This document shows positions 1 to 10,435 of a stretch of DNA of 64,000 bases, one piece after another. Under the pieces are notes generated by a model, which saw nothing but the letters and a program-made list of their open reading frames with translations, was not told where the DNA came from and made no database searches. The position numbers and the translations under genes were made by a program. Source of the stretch: Amycolatopsis sp. FBCC-B4732 (lineage in GTDB: Bacteria > Actinomycetota > Actinomycetes > Mycobacteriales > Pseudonocardiaceae); the NCBI RefSeq assembly GCF_023008405.1, contig NZ_CP095376.1:892001-956000 (forward strand), in the 5' to 3' direction. Every line of letters begins with the position of its first letter. Position 1 is the stretch's first letter.

Positions 1-1440
<1,440 letters not shown>

Positions 1441-1472
1441 GTGTTCATCGTGCGCTTCGATGACCGTGCGCG

Positions 1473-2774
1473 CTAACGGGGGTCGCGCTGGAGTCCCTTG
1501 TCGGCGACGGTGACGGCGAGCAGCAGCACGCTGATCACGACGAGGGCGATCGCGAGCCGGTGCAGTCCGGCCGAGTCCGCGTGCGGGCCGTAGCAGAGCG
1601 CGATGAGCGTCGAAGCGACGATCGCGCCCAGGTACTGGGCCGTGCGGAACAGGCCGCTCGCGGTGCCCATCTGCTCGGCGGGGGCCTCGCGGTAGAGCGT
1701 CGTCTGGTTCGCGACGCTGGTCAGGCCCTGCGCCAGGCCGAACAACGCGGCCAGCGCGAGCAGCGCACCGATCCACGTGCCGTCGTGGACGAACAGCAGC
1801 AGCGCCGAGCCGCCGGCCAGGGCGACCGCGACGGTGACCAGCCGTGTCTTGAGCCCGGACGCGCGCCCCGAGAACGCCGCCGCGCACACCGCCGTGCCCG
1901 ACATCGGCAGCAGCATCAGCCCGGCGGCCTCCTCGGACAGGTGCCGCGCGGTCTCGAGCCATTGGACGTAGCCGAACATGATCGCGTAGATCGCCATGAA
2001 GCTCAGTGCCTGCCGCAGGTAGGTGCGCAGGATCGCGGTGTTCGCGGCGAGCATCCGGAGGTCGAGGAAGGGCGTGTCGCGCCGCAGTTCGACGAGGGTG
2101 AACGCGATCCCGAACGCGGCGACGACGGCGAGCAGCCAGGCGTCGGCACCCGGGTCCATCAGGAAGAACAGCAGCGCCAGCAGCGTCGCGGAGAACAGCG
2201 CGATGCCGAGGACGTCGATGCGGGTGGCGGTGCGCGCGCCGCGGTCGTCCTTCGGCACCCACGCCCATGCCAGCACCAGCGACAGCCCGGCGAGCGGGAT
2301 GTTGACGGCGAAGATCGCGGGCCAGCCGAAGAGGCCGATCAGCACGCCGCCGAGCGTCGGGCCGATCACCATCACCGTCTGCGCGGACATCGAGAGCACC
2401 GAAAGGACGCGGGCGGGCACCCCCTGGCCGCTCGCTTCGGCGTGGTGGCGCAGCACGGCCATCGCGGCCGGGAACCCGGCGCACGTGCCCAGGCCGAGCA
2501 CGACCCGCACGCCCGTCAGCCAGCCCACCGACAGCGGGACCATGCCCGCGATCCCGGCGATGATCACCAGCGTCGCGCCGCCCAGCAGGACGCGGCGGGC
2601 GCCGTAGCGGTCCACCAGCAGCCCGACCACCGGCTGCCCGACCGCGGTGGCGAGGTAGAGCGCCGAGATCAGCCAGGCGGTCTGGCCGGGACCGGCGCCG
2701 AAGCTCTGCCCGATCGGCACGAGCGCGACGGCGATGAGGGTGGAGTTGATCGGGTTGAGCACCGCGCCGGCCAC
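1473..2774 (-). CDS. MFS drug-efflux type transporter
   Basis: A hydrophobic protein of about 433 residues with many predicted membrane helices. Conserved MFS features include NPINSTLIAVALVPIG in the first helix and the loop motif DRYGARRVLL (about residues 59-68) between helices 2 and 3. Multidrug exporters of this type commonly pair with MarR repressors, and a MarR gene lies immediately upstream on the same strand. The substrate is unknown. The first canonical start codon is the GTG at 2774, but the frame is open well upstream. The 18 or so codons before it (TTTVTAPAKFGARLVTPL) look like genuine N-terminal protein, and an AAGGAG ribosome-binding sequence sits near 2835-2840. The true start may therefore be a non-canonical codon near 2825, or a start codon may have been lost. 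Confidence 0.85.
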   Translation of the reverse strand: MAGAVLNPINSTLIAVALVPIGQSFGAGPGQTAWLISALYLATAVGQPVVGLLVDRYGARRVLLGGATLVIIAGIAGMVPLSVGWLTGVRVVLGLGTCAGFPAAMAVLRHHAEASGQGVPARVLSVLSMSAQTVMVIGPTLGGVLIGLFGWPAIFAVNIPLAGLSLVLAWAWVPKDDRGARTATRIDVLGIALFSATLLALLFFLMDPGADAWLLAVVAAFGIAFTLVELRRDTPFLDLRMLAANTAILRTYLRQALSFMAIYAIMFGYVQWLETARHLSEEAAGLMLLPMSGTAVCAAAFSGRASGLKTRLVTVAVALAGGSALLLFVHDGTWIGALLALAALFGLAQGLTSVANQTTLYREAPAEQMGTASGLFRTAQYLGAIVASTLIALCYGPHADSAGLHRLAIALVVISVLLLAVTVADKGLQRDPR

Positions 2775-2862
2775 CAGCGGGGTGACCAGGCGGGCGCCGA
2801 ACTTGGCGGGTGCGGTGACGGTGGTCGTGAGGAACTCCTTGGTTTTCGCAGGCCGACCGGAT

Positions 2863-3300
2863 TCAGTGCTGGGCGACGCGCTGGAGCAGCGGCAGCGCGC
2901 GCGTGACGGCGTCGAGCTCGGCGGGGGACAGCTCGTCCAGCAGCGCCTGGGCCAGCCACTCTTCGCGGTGCTGGAGGATGCCGCGCACGGTGTCGCTGCC
3001 GGCCGCGGAGAGGCTGATCACCACGCGCCGCCGGTCGGCGGGATCGGGCGTGCGGGCGAGGTAGCCGAGCTCGTCGAGCACGCCGAGGGTGGCGGCCATG
3101 GACTGCTGCCGCACGTGCTCGGCCGCGGCCAGCTCACCCTGCGTCGCAGGTCCTTCGCGGTGCAGCCGGTTGAGCACGGCGGACTGCGACGGCGTGAGGA
3201 TCCCGGCGTTGTCGACCTGGCGCAGCCGCCGGTGCAACTGCCCGACGACCCCGCGGATCCAGCCGGCGCTCTCGGCCACGTGCGGAGGTACTTCGCCCAT
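2863..3300 (-). CDS. MarR-family transcriptional regulator
   Basis: A 145-residue winged-helix regulator. The recognition region reads LTPSQSAVLNRLHREGPATQ, followed by the wing with the family-typical D-x-R-R-R motif (DPADRRRVVISLS). MarR proteins bind as dimers to palindromes in their own promoter and usually lose DNA affinity when they bind small aromatic ligands. The gene is transcribed towards the MFS exporter and lies about 90 bp from its GTG, so it probably represses its own operon. ATG at 3300 is chosen; a GTG two codons upstream (3306) is also possible. Two palindromes lie directly at and upstream of the start. Confidence 0.88.
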   Translation of the reverse strand: MGEVPPHVAESAGWIRGVVGQLHRRLRQVDNAGILTPSQSAVLNRLHREGPATQGELAAAEHVRQQSMAATLGVLDELGYLARTPDPADRRRVVISLSAAGSDTVRGILQHREEWLAQALLDELSPAELDAVTRALPLLQRVAQH

Positions 3301-3303
3301 GCA

Positions 3304-3332
3304 CACAGTTTAACTGTTCAGTCCAGACTGTG
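3304..3332. promoter_or_regulatory. Probable MarR operator: two adjacent palindromes
   Basis: ACAGTTTAACTGT (3305-3317) is a perfect inverted repeat with 6-bp arms. CAGTCCAGACTG (3319-3330) is a second one with 5-bp arms. The outer edges CACAGT and ACTGTG also mirror each other, so the block is symmetric overall. It abuts the marR start codon, where a bound repressor would block initiation. The assignment to MarR is inferred from position. Confidence 0.6.
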
Positions 3333-3435
3333 TATCCGGGTGTGACGCACCCCGCTTCCGGGGTGGCGCAGCAGCGCGCCACGAACATCACGCGCCTCAC
3401 CGGGGGCTGGGTCGAACTACACGGATCTGCGCACC

Positions 3436-3880
3436 GAGCCGCCTGACCAGGCGATCGGCCGCTCCCGCGGCGGCCAGGCAGGGGACGCACCGATGTTCCC
3501 GCATCTCATGCGGTATCTGCGCGTCGCTCGGTTTGGACGCGGGCGAGCCCGCACCCAGCCCGACCCTGTTCGCGGCGACAAGGCCTATTCACCGCGGGCG
3601 ATCCGCGGGCATCTGCGTGACCGCGGCATCACCGTGGTGATCCCTGAACCTGCCGATCAGGCCGGGTACCGCAAACGCCGGGGTTCCCGGCGGCGGACAC
3701 CCGCCCGCCTTCGACCCGGTCGACCACCGCGGCCGCAACGTGGTCGAACGACGCTTCAACCTGCTCAAACAGTGGCGTGGCTTGGCAACTCGCTACGACA
3801 AGTTGGCCATCGTTTACGGATCGGCGGTCGTCCTGCCTGCCGTGAGCACCTGGGCCAGGGCTTTGTCGGACACGAGCTAG
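3436..3880 (+). pseudogene. Remnant of an IS5-family DDE transposase
   Basis: Three pieces of one transposase are recognisable. EPPDQAIGRSRGG lies at about 3437-3475. It joins directly to QAGDAPMFPHLMRYLRVARF and GDKAYSPRAIRGHLRDRGI, skipping the segment (roughly 20-25 residues) that normally separates them. At about 3690-3700 the reading frame shifts by +1, and the C-terminal part continues as RGRNVVERRFNLLKQWRGLA (holding the catalytic Glu of the DDE triad) to a TAG at 3878-3880. The N-terminus is missing. An internal deletion, a frameshift and loss of the 5' part make it inactive. I could not see terminal inverted repeats. Its stop codon overlaps, on the opposite strand, the stop of the next gene. 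Confidence 0.8.
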
Positions 3881-4185
3881 GCGCTGACGCCGAAGAAGAC
3901 GAACGGGTCTTCGTTGACGCCGATGCCCTGGATCTGGTGCACGATGATCGCCGCGGCGACCAGGCCGACCACGATGAGCAGGGCCAGCACGCCCGGCCAG
4001 CGGCTCTCACCCGGCCGCTGGTGCCCGCCCGCGCGCTGCTCGCGCTTGCGGCGTTTCCTGAGGTCCTTCTTGGCGCCCAGCCAGGCGTCGCGCTCGGCGA
4101 ACTTCTGCCAATCCGGGTTCATCAGGTCCGGGTGCGTCTCGAGGCGCCGGTCGTCCGGATCCTGCGGCTGGTGAGGCTGTGCCAT
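3877..4185 (-). CDS. Small single-pass membrane protein, unknown function
   Basis: A 102-residue protein starting at the ATG at 4185 behind a GGGGGAAGG ribosome-binding sequence. The first 65 residues are charged ([20 protein letters not shown] and a [13 protein letters not shown] basic patch). One hydrophobic helix follows (about residues 69-86, [18 protein letters not shown]), then a short tail, so it is probably an inner-membrane protein with a cytoplasmic N-terminus. It is divergent from valS, with 56 bp between the start codons. I do not recognise a named family. Its stop codon overlaps the end of the decayed transposase, so the insertion event may have trimmed the C-terminus. Confidence 0.65.
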   Translation of the reverse strand: MAQPHQPQDPDDRRLETHPDLMNPDWQKFAERDAWLGAKKDLRKRRKREQRAGGHQRPGESRWPGVLALLIVVGLVAAAIIVHQIQGIGVNEDPFVFFGVSA

Positions 4186-4241
4186 CCCGAGTGCCTTCCC
4201 CCTGGGTGACCCGCCGTGACGGGTTCGTAGACTTGTCCATT

Positions 4242-6863
4242 GTGACCGAGAACGCTCCGCAGCAGACCACCGACCTTCCGGGTGCCTGGGACCCGGCCGC
4301 CGAGGAAGCACCGATGTACGACCGCTGGGTAGCGGCCGGGTACTTCACGGCCGACGCCTCGTCGGAGAAGCCGCCGTTCTCGATCGTACTGCCGCCGCCG
4401 AACGTGACCGGTTCGCTGCACATGGGCCACGCGCTCAACCACACCCTGATGGACGCGATGAGCCGTCGCCGTCGCATGCAGGGCTACGAGGTGCTGTGGC
4501 TGCCGGGTATGGACCACGCGGGCATCGCGACGCAGAACGTCGTCGAGCGCCAGCTGGCCGGCGAGGGCCTTTCCCGCCACGACCTGGGCCGCGAGAAGTT
4601 CGTCGAGCGCGTCTGGGAGTGGAAGGCCGAGTACGGCGGCAAGATCCTGGGCCAGATGAAGCGCCTCGGCGACGGCGTCGACTGGTCGCGTGAGCGCTTC
4701 ACCATGGACGAGAACCTCTCCAAGGCCGTCCAGACGGTGTTCAAGAACTTCTTCGACGAGGGCCTGATCTACCGCGCCGAGCGGATCATCAACTGGTGCC
4801 CGCGCTGCCAGACGGCGCTGTCGGACATCGAGGTCGACCACAACGACGACGACGGCGAACTCGTGTCGATCCGCTACGGCGACGGTGACGACGCCATCGT
4901 CGTGGCCACGACCCGCGCGGAGACGATGCTGGGCGACACCGCGGTCGCCGTCCACCCGGACGACGAGCGGTACGCGCACCTGGTCGGCACCGAGGTCGAG
5001 CTCCCGCTGACCGGGCGCCGCATCCCGATCGTGGCCGACAAGCACGTCGACCCGGAGTTCGGCACGGGCGCGGTCAAGGTGACCCCGGCGCACGACCCGA
5101 ACGACTTCGAGATCGGCCGCCGCCACGACCTGCCGATGCTCACGGTGATGAACGAGCGCGCCGAGATCACGGTTGCCGGCCCGTTCCAGGGCCTCGACCG
5201 GTTCGAGGCGCGGCCCGCGGTGGTCGCGGCGCTGCGCGAGCTCGGCCGGATCGTCGCCGAGAAGCGCCCGTACGTGCACGCGGTCGGCCACTGCTCCCGC
5301 TGCGACACGGTCGTCGAGCCGCGGCTGTCGCTCCAGTGGTGGGTCAAGGTCGAGGAGCTGGCCAAGCTGGCCGGCGACGCGGTCCGTGACGGCCGCACGA
5401 AGATCCACCCGCCGGAGCTGGGCAAGCGGTACTTCGACTGGGTCGACAACATGCACGACTGGACGATTTCGCGCCAGCTGTGGTGGGGCCACCGCATCCC
5501 GGTGTACTACGGCCCGGACGGCGAAGTCGTGTGCGTCGGCCCGGACGAGCAGCCCCCGACGGGTGACGGCTGGACGCAGGACCCGGACGTGCTGGACACG
5601 TGGTTCTCGTCGGGCCTGTGGCCGATGTCGACGCTGGGCTGGCCGTCTTCTGCCGAGGACTTGGCGAAGTTCTACCCGACCAGTGTGTTGTCGACGGGCT
5701 ACGACATCCTGTTCTTCTGGGTCGTCCGGATGATGATGTTCGGCGTGCACCAGATGCAGGGCTCGCAGCCCTTCGACCACGTCTACCTGCACGGGCTCAT
5801 CCGTGACGCGCAGGGCAAGAAGATGTCGAAGTCGCGCGGCAACGTGATCGACCCGCTGGAGTGGATGGACGCGTACGGCGCGGACGCCACGAGGTTCACC
5901 TTGGCCCGCGGCGCGAACCCGGGCGCGGACATGGCACTGGCCGACGAGTGGGCGGCGGGCTCCCGCAACTTCTGCACGAAGCTGTGGAACGCCACGAAGT
6001 TCGCGATGATGAACGGCGCTTCGGTCGCTTCGCCGTTGCCTGCGGCGTCTTCGCTGACCGAAGCCGACCGCTGGATCCTGGGCCGGCTCGGTGCTTTGGT
6101 GTCCGAAGTGGACGGCCTGTTCGAGGACTTCCAGTTCGCGAAGGTGGCGGGCGCGCTCTACCAGTTCACGTGGAACGAGCTGTGCGACTGGTACCTGGAG
6201 CTGGCGAAGGTCCAGCTGTACCAAGGGGATCCCTCGCGGGTGTCCGCGACGCGGTCGGTGCTGGGCCACGTGCTGGACACGGTGCTGCGGCTGCTGCACC
6301 CGTTCATCCCGTTCATCACGGAGAAGCTCTGGACGGCCCTGACCGGCGGCGAGTCGCTGGTGGTCGCCGCCTGGCCTTCCGCGCCCGCGGGTTACACGGA
6401 CTCCGTGGCCGACGCCCGGATCGCGGACGTCCAGAAGCTGGTGACGGAGATCCGCCGCTTCCGAGCGGACCAGGGCCTGAAGCCCGGCCAGAAGGTGGCG
6501 TCGCGTTTGGCGGGTTACACGGGCGGCCACGAGGAGGCGGTCCGATCGCTGGTCCGCCTGACGGCGCCGACGGAGGAGTTCGCGGCCAGCGCGTCCCTGG
6601 AGGTCGCCCTGTCCGACGGCGTGGTGACGGTGGAGCTGGATTTGTCGGGCACGGTCGACGTCGCGGCTGAGCGCAAGCGCTTGGAGAAGGACCTGGCGGC
6701 GGCCCGGAAGGAGCTGACGCAGACGGAAGCGAAGCTGGGCAACGAGGCTTTCATCGCGAAGGCCCCGGAGCAGGTGGTGGACAAGATCAAGCTCCGCAAG
6801 CAGACGGCGGTGGCGGACATCGACCGCATCACCGCCCGCCTGGCGGCTCTGCCCGCTTCCTGA
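4242..6863 (+). CDS. valS: Valyl-tRNA synthetase
   Basis: A class I aminoacyl-tRNA synthetase of 873 residues that attaches valine to tRNA-Val. The signature HMGH (residues 60-63, after PPPNVTG) and KMSKS (527-531) are both present and correctly spaced. In between lies the editing (CP1) domain with [13 protein letters not shown], which hydrolyses mischarged Thr-tRNA. The C-terminus carries the expected coiled-coil ([20 protein letters not shown] onward). The GTG at 4242 is chosen; the frame is open further upstream, but the added residues are not family-like. This gene heads the conserved valS-folC-DUF4233-ndk-rne neighbourhood; here a palindromic terminator and inserted genes separate it from folC. 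Confidence 0.97.
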   Translation: MTENAPQQTTDLPGAWDPAAEEAPMYDRWVAAGYFTADASSEKPPFSIVLPPPNVTGSLHMGHALNHTLMDAMSRRRRMQGYEVLWLPGMDHAGIATQNVVERQLAGEGLSRHDLGREKFVERVWEWKAEYGGKILGQMKRLGDGVDWSRERFTMDENLSKAVQTVFKNFFDEGLIYRAERIINWCPRCQTALSDIEVDHNDDDGELVSIRYGDGDDAIVVATTRAETMLGDTAVAVHPDDERYAHLVGTEVELPLTGRRIPIVADKHVDPEFGTGAVKVTPAHDPNDFEIGRRHDLPMLTVMNERAEITVAGPFQGLDRFEARPAVVAALRELGRIVAEKRPYVHAVGHCSRCDTVVEPRLSLQWWVKVEELAKLAGDAVRDGRTKIHPPELGKRYFDWVDNMHDWTISRQLWWGHRIPVYYGPDGEVVCVGPDEQPPTGDGWTQDPDVLDTWFSSGLWPMSTLGWPSSAEDLAKFYPTSVLSTGYDILFFWVVRMMMFGVHQMQGSQPFDHVYLHGLIRDAQGKKMSKSRGNVIDPLEWMDAYGADATRFTLARGANPGADMALADEWAAGSRNFCTKLWNATKFAMMNGASVASPLPAASSLTEADRWILGRLGALVSEVDGLFEDFQFAKVAGALYQFTWNELCDWYLELAKVQLYQGDPSRVSATRSVLGHVLDTVLRLLHPFIPFITEKLWTALTGGESLVVAAWPSAPAGYTDSVADARIADVQKLVTEIRRFRADQGLKPGQKVASRLAGYTGGHEEAVRSLVRLTAPTEEFAASASLEVALSDGVVTVELDLSGTVDVAAERKRLEKDLAAARKELTQTEAKLGNEAFIAKAPEQVVDKIKLRKQTAVADIDRITARLAALPAS

Positions 6864-6869
6864 TTCCCG

Positions 6870-6940
6870 AGGTCTGAGGCGGCACTTTCCCTATGAAAGT
6901 GCCGCCTCAGACCTCACTTTCATAGGGAAAGTGCCGCCTC
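6870..6940. terminator. Nested palindromic terminator/repeat after valS
   Basis: Arms 6870-6888 and 6896-6914 are a perfect 19-bp inverted repeat with a 7-base loop. The stretch 6915-6940 is then a reverse-complement copy of about 6877-6902 (GAGGCGGCACTTT plus loop), so three alternating half-sites occur in 71 bp and two alternative hairpins can form. It lies between the convergent valS and LysR genes, where a bidirectional terminator is expected. Confidence 0.75.
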
Positions 6941-6945
6941 GGCCG

Positions 6946-7839
6946 TCACTCGGTCGTCCGCGCTGCCTCGATCAACGCCACCACCTCCGGTGTCACCCGG
7001 CGGTCCGACGGGGTCGCCAGGTACGTCGGCATCCGCGGCGAAGGGTCGCGCAGCGGCCGGAACACCACCCCCGGCACCGGCAGCAAGTTGGCGTGCGCCC
7101 GGTAGAACACCGTCCACTGCGGACGCCCGAAACCCAACGCTCCCAGCGTGTCCTGGGCCGTCGTGAAATCGGCACCCAGCACCGGCTCGAACCCGGCCTC
7201 CCGGCAGCACGAAACGACCAGATCGTGCAACGGCGGGTTCCGGGCACGGGAACTCAACCGCACCGGAAGCGAAGCCAGCGAAGCGAAAGCGACTTCGGAT
7301 TCAGCCGCCAGCGGGTGCGAAGCAGGCAGCGCCACCAAGACCTCATCCGTCCACAAGGGAGTGAAGTCGAGCCCGGAAGAAGGCCACGAGCCGCGGACGA
7401 TGGTCGCGGACAGGGACCCGTCCCGGACACGCTGAAGCCGCTGGGCGGTCGGGGCGTGGACCAGCTCCAGGGAAACCGCGGGAGCGAGCCGCGCGAAGGC
7501 GCCCAACAGCGCGTCCAGCCGATCCCCGAGGCCTTCGCTCGTGCCCAGGCGCAGCAGCGCGGACGACGTCCGGAACTCCGTCACCGAGTCCGCCGCCCGG
7601 TCGGCCGCCGCCAGGACCGCTCGTGCGTGCGGCAGGAACCGCTGGCCCGCTTCCGTCAACGCCACCGCCCGTGTCGTTCGTGAGAACAACGACACCCCCA
7701 AACCGCGCTCCAGCCGCCGGATCTGCTGGCTCACCGCCGGCTGGACGATGTGCAGGCGCTCCGCCGCGCGGCCGAAGTGCAGTTCCTCCGCGACCGTCAC
7801 GAAGTACCTCAGCTGGCGAAGCTCCACGTCAGACCCCAT
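6946..7839 (-). CDS. LysR-family transcriptional regulator
   Basis: 297 residues with the N-terminal winged helix-turn-helix (about residues 6-65: LRQLRYFVTVAEELHFGRAA, VSQQIRRLERGLGVSLF) and a C-terminal effector-binding domain. LysR regulators usually control a divergent promoter and respond to a small-molecule co-inducer. Here the divergent genes are two alpha/beta hydrolases, so these are the probable targets. An interrupted palindrome lies directly upstream of the start. The ATG at 7839 is used. Confidence 0.92.
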   Translation of the reverse strand: MGSDVELRQLRYFVTVAEELHFGRAAERLHIVQPAVSQQIRRLERGLGVSLFSRTTRAVALTEAGQRFLPHARAVLAAADRAADSVTEFRTSSALLRLGTSEGLGDRLDALLGAFARLAPAVSLELVHAPTAQRLQRVRDGSLSATIVRGSWPSSGLDFTPLWTDEVLVALPASHPLAAESEVAFASLASLPVRLSSRARNPPLHDLVVSCCREAGFEPVLGADFTTAQDTLGALGFGRPQWTVFYRAHANLLPVPGVVFRPLRDPSPRMPTYLATPSDRRVTPEVVALIEAARTTE

Positions 7840-7858
7840 TCATCAGCTTTCGTGATGA
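7840..7858. promoter_or_regulatory. LysR-type binding box in the divergent promoter
   Basis: TCATCA (7840-7845) and TGATGA (7853-7858) are a perfect inverted repeat with a 7-base spacer, in the T-N11-A arrangement typical of LysR sites. It lies in the 74-bp gap between the regulator and the first hydrolase. Confidence 0.55.
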
Positions 7859-7913
7859 GTGTAAGAGCGGACTGCCCATCGAAAAGCGCCGGCCGGGCAA
7901 CCAGGCTCGAGCC

Positions 7914-8669
7914 ATGCCTCACATCACCGTCGACCACACCCGGCTCCACTACGAAGACGCCGGCAGCGGCCCGGCCCTGCTGTTCCTGCACGGCTGGGGG
8001 ACCAGCGGCCGCGTCTGGCAGTCGTGCCTGCCCGATCTCGTGCGCGACCACCGCGTCTTCACCCTCGACTGGCGCGGGTGCGGCCGCTCGGACCACCCCG
8101 CCGAGGGCAACACCATCGACGGGATCGCCGCGGACCTCGCCGCCGTGATCGAGACGCTCGGGATCAAGCCCACCGTCGTCGGGTCCAGCATCGGCGGGGT
8201 CTTCGCCACCGAACTCGCGCTGGGCCGCCCCGAGCTCGTCGAGCAGGTCGTCGCCGTCGACAGCCCGGGCTACTGGCCCAGCACCGGCATGCTCGACAAG
8301 GTGCACGACCTGCGGAAACGTCTCGTCGACGACCGGGTCGGCACCCTTGAGGACTGGGTGCCCAACTGGGTCGCGTTCCCGGCGCCGGGGCTCGTCGCGT
8401 GGACGATCCGCCAGCTGCTCGACTCCGGCGTCTACATCGACGCGCTGTTCACCGAGGTCACCACCTACGACCCGCGGCCGCGCCTGAAGGACCTGAAGGT
8501 CCCGATCACCTACCTGCACGGCGAGCTGGACGCCGAGATCCCCCTGGAGGTCCCGCGCGCTTGCGCCGCCGAAACCGGCGCCAGGGTGCACGTCCTCGCC
8601 GGCTGCGGCCACCTCCCGCACCAGGAGAACCCGCGCGCGTTCACCGCCGCCCTCCGCGAAATCATCTGA
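7914..8669 (+). CDS. Alpha/beta-fold hydrolase
   Basis: A 251-residue cytoplasmic hydrolase. The oxyanion region HGWG is at about residues 26-29 and the nucleophile elbow GSSIG at 90-94 (Ser92). The acid lies in GELDAEIP, and the catalytic His is in GCGHLPHQENP near the C-terminus. All triad elements are therefore present. The substrate cannot be told from sequence; lactonase, esterase and haloperoxidase-like enzymes share this layout. It is divergent from the LysR regulator and 13 bp upstream of a second hydrolase, so the two are probably one operon. Confidence 0.85.
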   Translation: MPHITVDHTRLHYEDAGSGPALLFLHGWGTSGRVWQSCLPDLVRDHRVFTLDWRGCGRSDHPAEGNTIDGIAADLAAVIETLGIKPTVVGSSIGGVFATELALGRPELVEQVVAVDSPGYWPSTGMLDKVHDLRKRLVDDRVGTLEDWVPNWVAFPAPGLVAWTIRQLLDSGVYIDALFTEVTTYDPRPRLKDLKVPITYLHGELDAEIPLEVPRACAAETGARVHVLAGCGHLPHQENPRAFTAALREII

Positions 8670-8682
8670 AGGAGCACGACCA

Positions 8683-9522
8683 ATGCCGAAAGTGATGCTC
8701 GGGACCACCGTTGTCCACTACGACCGGACGGGTGAGGGCCCCGCGCTGCTCCTGCTGCACGGCACCGCCGCCTCCCGCGAGCAGTGGGGACCGCTGACGG
8801 CGCGGGCGACCGGCTTCACCGTCCTCGCCCCCGACTTCCCCGGCTCGGGGCTGACCACCGACGACGGCGGAGCGATCACCGTCGAAGCTCTCGCCGCCCA
8901 GGCCGAAGCCGTGCTGGACCACGCGGGTGCCGAGCGGGCCCACGTCGTCGGGCACTCCCTCGGCGCGGTCGTGGCGGCCCACCTGGCCGGCACCCGCCCG
9001 GAGCGCGTCCGGACAGCGGTGCTGCACGCCGCCTGGCCCGCGACGGACACCTGGCAGGACGCCGAGTTCCGGCTCTGGCTGGACCTGCTCGAAACCGGGT
9101 CCTTCGCCCGCCTGCTGCCGCTGATGGCCTTCGGCCCGCGCTACTGGGACCAGGCCACCACCGAGAGCAACGAACAGCTCGTCAAGACGCTCGACACGGT
9201 GATCCAGCCCGGCGCGGACCGGCAGATCGAGACCGACCGCACCGTCGACCTCCGCCCGGTGCTCGGGAAGATCACCGCGCCGGTGCTGGTGCTCGGCAGC
9301 GCGCACGACCGGCTGATCACGGCGGACCAGCAGCGGGAGCTGGTCGCCGCGATCCCGGACGCGCGCGCCGCCGAGATCGACGCGGGGCACGGTGCCCCGG
9401 CCGAGCTGCCGGACGAGTTCGCCCGGGTCGTGCTGGAGTACGTGACATCCGGGGGTTCGCCCCGGGGCCGGGGACTCCGCGACCCGGAGCCCCCGAAAGA
9501 GTTCGTCAGCGCAGCGTCTTGA
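8683..9522 (+). CDS. Alpha/beta-fold hydrolase with repeat-derived C-terminal tail
   Basis: 279 residues behind a GAAGGAG ribosome-binding sequence. The oxyanion motif HGTAAS is followed by the nucleophile elbow GHSLG (90-94, Ser92), the acid in GSAHDRLIT and the catalytic His in IDAGHGAPAELP. The fold should end near residue 256 (ARVVLEYV). The remaining 23 residues (TSGGSPRGRGLRDPEPPKEF and SAAS) are encoded by a G/C-rich palindromic repeat and run 17 bp into the end of the convergent esterase gene. This suggests that a genomic repeat replaced the original stop codon. It is probably co-transcribed with the preceding hydrolase. Confidence 0.85.
   Translation: MPKVMLGTTVVHYDRTGEGPALLLLHGTAASREQWGPLTARATGFTVLAPDFPGSGLTTDDGGAITVEALAAQAEAVLDHAGAERAHVVGHSLGAVVAAHLAGTRPERVRTAVLHAAWPATDTWQDAEFRLWLDLLETGSFARLLPLMAFGPRYWDQATTESNEQLVKTLDTVIQPGADRQIETDRTVDLRPVLGKITAPVLVLGSAHDRLITADQQRELVAAIPDARAAEIDAGHGAPAELPDEFARVVLEYVTSGGSPRGRGLRDPEPPKEFVSAAS
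9448..9497. repeat. G/C-rich imperfect palindrome within a coding 3' end
   Basis: A run beginning CCGGGGGTTCGCC and ending GGAGCCCCCG forms an imperfect long stem (GGGGGTTC pairs with GAGCCCCC apart from one mismatch). It encodes the extra C-terminal tail of the hydrolase and may also act as the terminator between the two convergent genes. Confidence 0.5.
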
Positions 9523-10363
9523 GCACCACCGCGGCCACGCCCGCCATCCCGGCCTTGAGCGGGTGGTAGGCGGCGGCCTCGAAGATGTTCTGGTCCTTGC
9601 CGTTGATCCACGCCGAACCGCCGCGCGCGCAGGCGTCGTGGCCGCGCGACGGGCCGAAGGTGTCGACGAACTCCGCTCCCTCCGAGTCCGCGGCCTCGGC
9701 CAGGGTCCGGTTCAGCGCCTCCTCGACGCTGCTCAGCCACGCGTAGTCGCCGTCCGCGAACGGCAGCACGTCCGGGCAGTAGCCCTTCTCCGGCGCGATC
9801 CGCGGGTAGCCGACCACCAGGATCCGCGCGCGCGGCGACCGCTCGTGGATCGCCGCGAGCACCGCCGCCACCCGCGGCCCGGTGTTGTCGATCGCCGAGG
9901 TCACGGAGCCGTCGAAGTGCTTCTCGCAGGGGTTGCCGGTCGGGTCGCTCGCCCGCAGGCCGGGGCACGTTCCGATCAGGCTGCCGAACACGCCTTGGTC
10001 GTTGCCGCCGATGCCGAGCGTGACCAGGTCGGTGTCGATCCGCAGCGCGCCCAGCTGCGGCGGGTTGGTGCCGTTGAACGGCACGCCCTGCGGCCGGGTC
10101 ATGTTCGTGGTGTCCGCGCCGGCGCAGCTGACGTCGGTGAACCGCCCGGCGTGCAGGGCCGCGGCCAGCACCGACGGGTAGTTCGCGGTGGACCGCCCGC
10201 AGCCGAGCGGGTCGAACCGCTGGACCGGGATGAACGGCCCGGACGTGTAGGAGTCGCCGAGGGCGACGTAGCTGCCGACGGTCGCCGCGGACGCGGCGGT
10301 GGCCGACGCCGTCAGCAGGACGGCTGCCGAAAGGACGGCTGTGAGCAGCCGGGGGATGCGCAT
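9506..10363 (-). CDS. Secreted SGNH/GDSL-family esterase or lipase
   Basis: 285 residues with a Sec signal peptide (RIPRLLTAVLSAAVLLTASA then ASA-A, cleavage near residue 26). Block I is GDSYTSG (Ser38), block III contains LVTLGIGGNDQG, and a His-containing block lies near the C-terminus (AAAYHPLKAGMAG). Cysteine pairs (LGCG, VSCAGA, GTCPG, NPCEK, GYCPD, HDACA) suggest disulfides, as in secreted Streptomyces SGNH lipases. It acts outside the cell on ester bonds; the substrate is unknown. It is convergent with, and overlaps by 17 bp, the preceding hydrolase. Confidence 0.87.
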   Translation of the reverse strand: MRIPRLLTAVLSAAVLLTASATAASAATVGSYVALGDSYTSGPFIPVQRFDPLGCGRSTANYPSVLAAALHAGRFTDVSCAGADTTNMTRPQGVPFNGTNPPQLGALRIDTDLVTLGIGGNDQGVFGSLIGTCPGLRASDPTGNPCEKHFDGSVTSAIDNTGPRVAAVLAAIHERSPRARILVVGYPRIAPEKGYCPDVLPFADGDYAWLSSVEEALNRTLAEAADSEGAEFVDTFGPSRGHDACARGGSAWINGKDQNIFEAAAYHPLKAGMAGVAAVVLKTLR

Positions 10364-10435
10364 GAAGACCTCGTTCTCGCTGGCGGAAACGCTCCTTCCA
10401 CATCTAGCGAGCGCCGGGCGGCCGAGGTGGGGACT

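Noticed and set aside
4122..6530. 802-codon minus-strand frame opposite valS
   Set aside because: Low-complexity His/Arg/Val composition typical of antisense frames; valS on the plus strand has all synthetase motifs.
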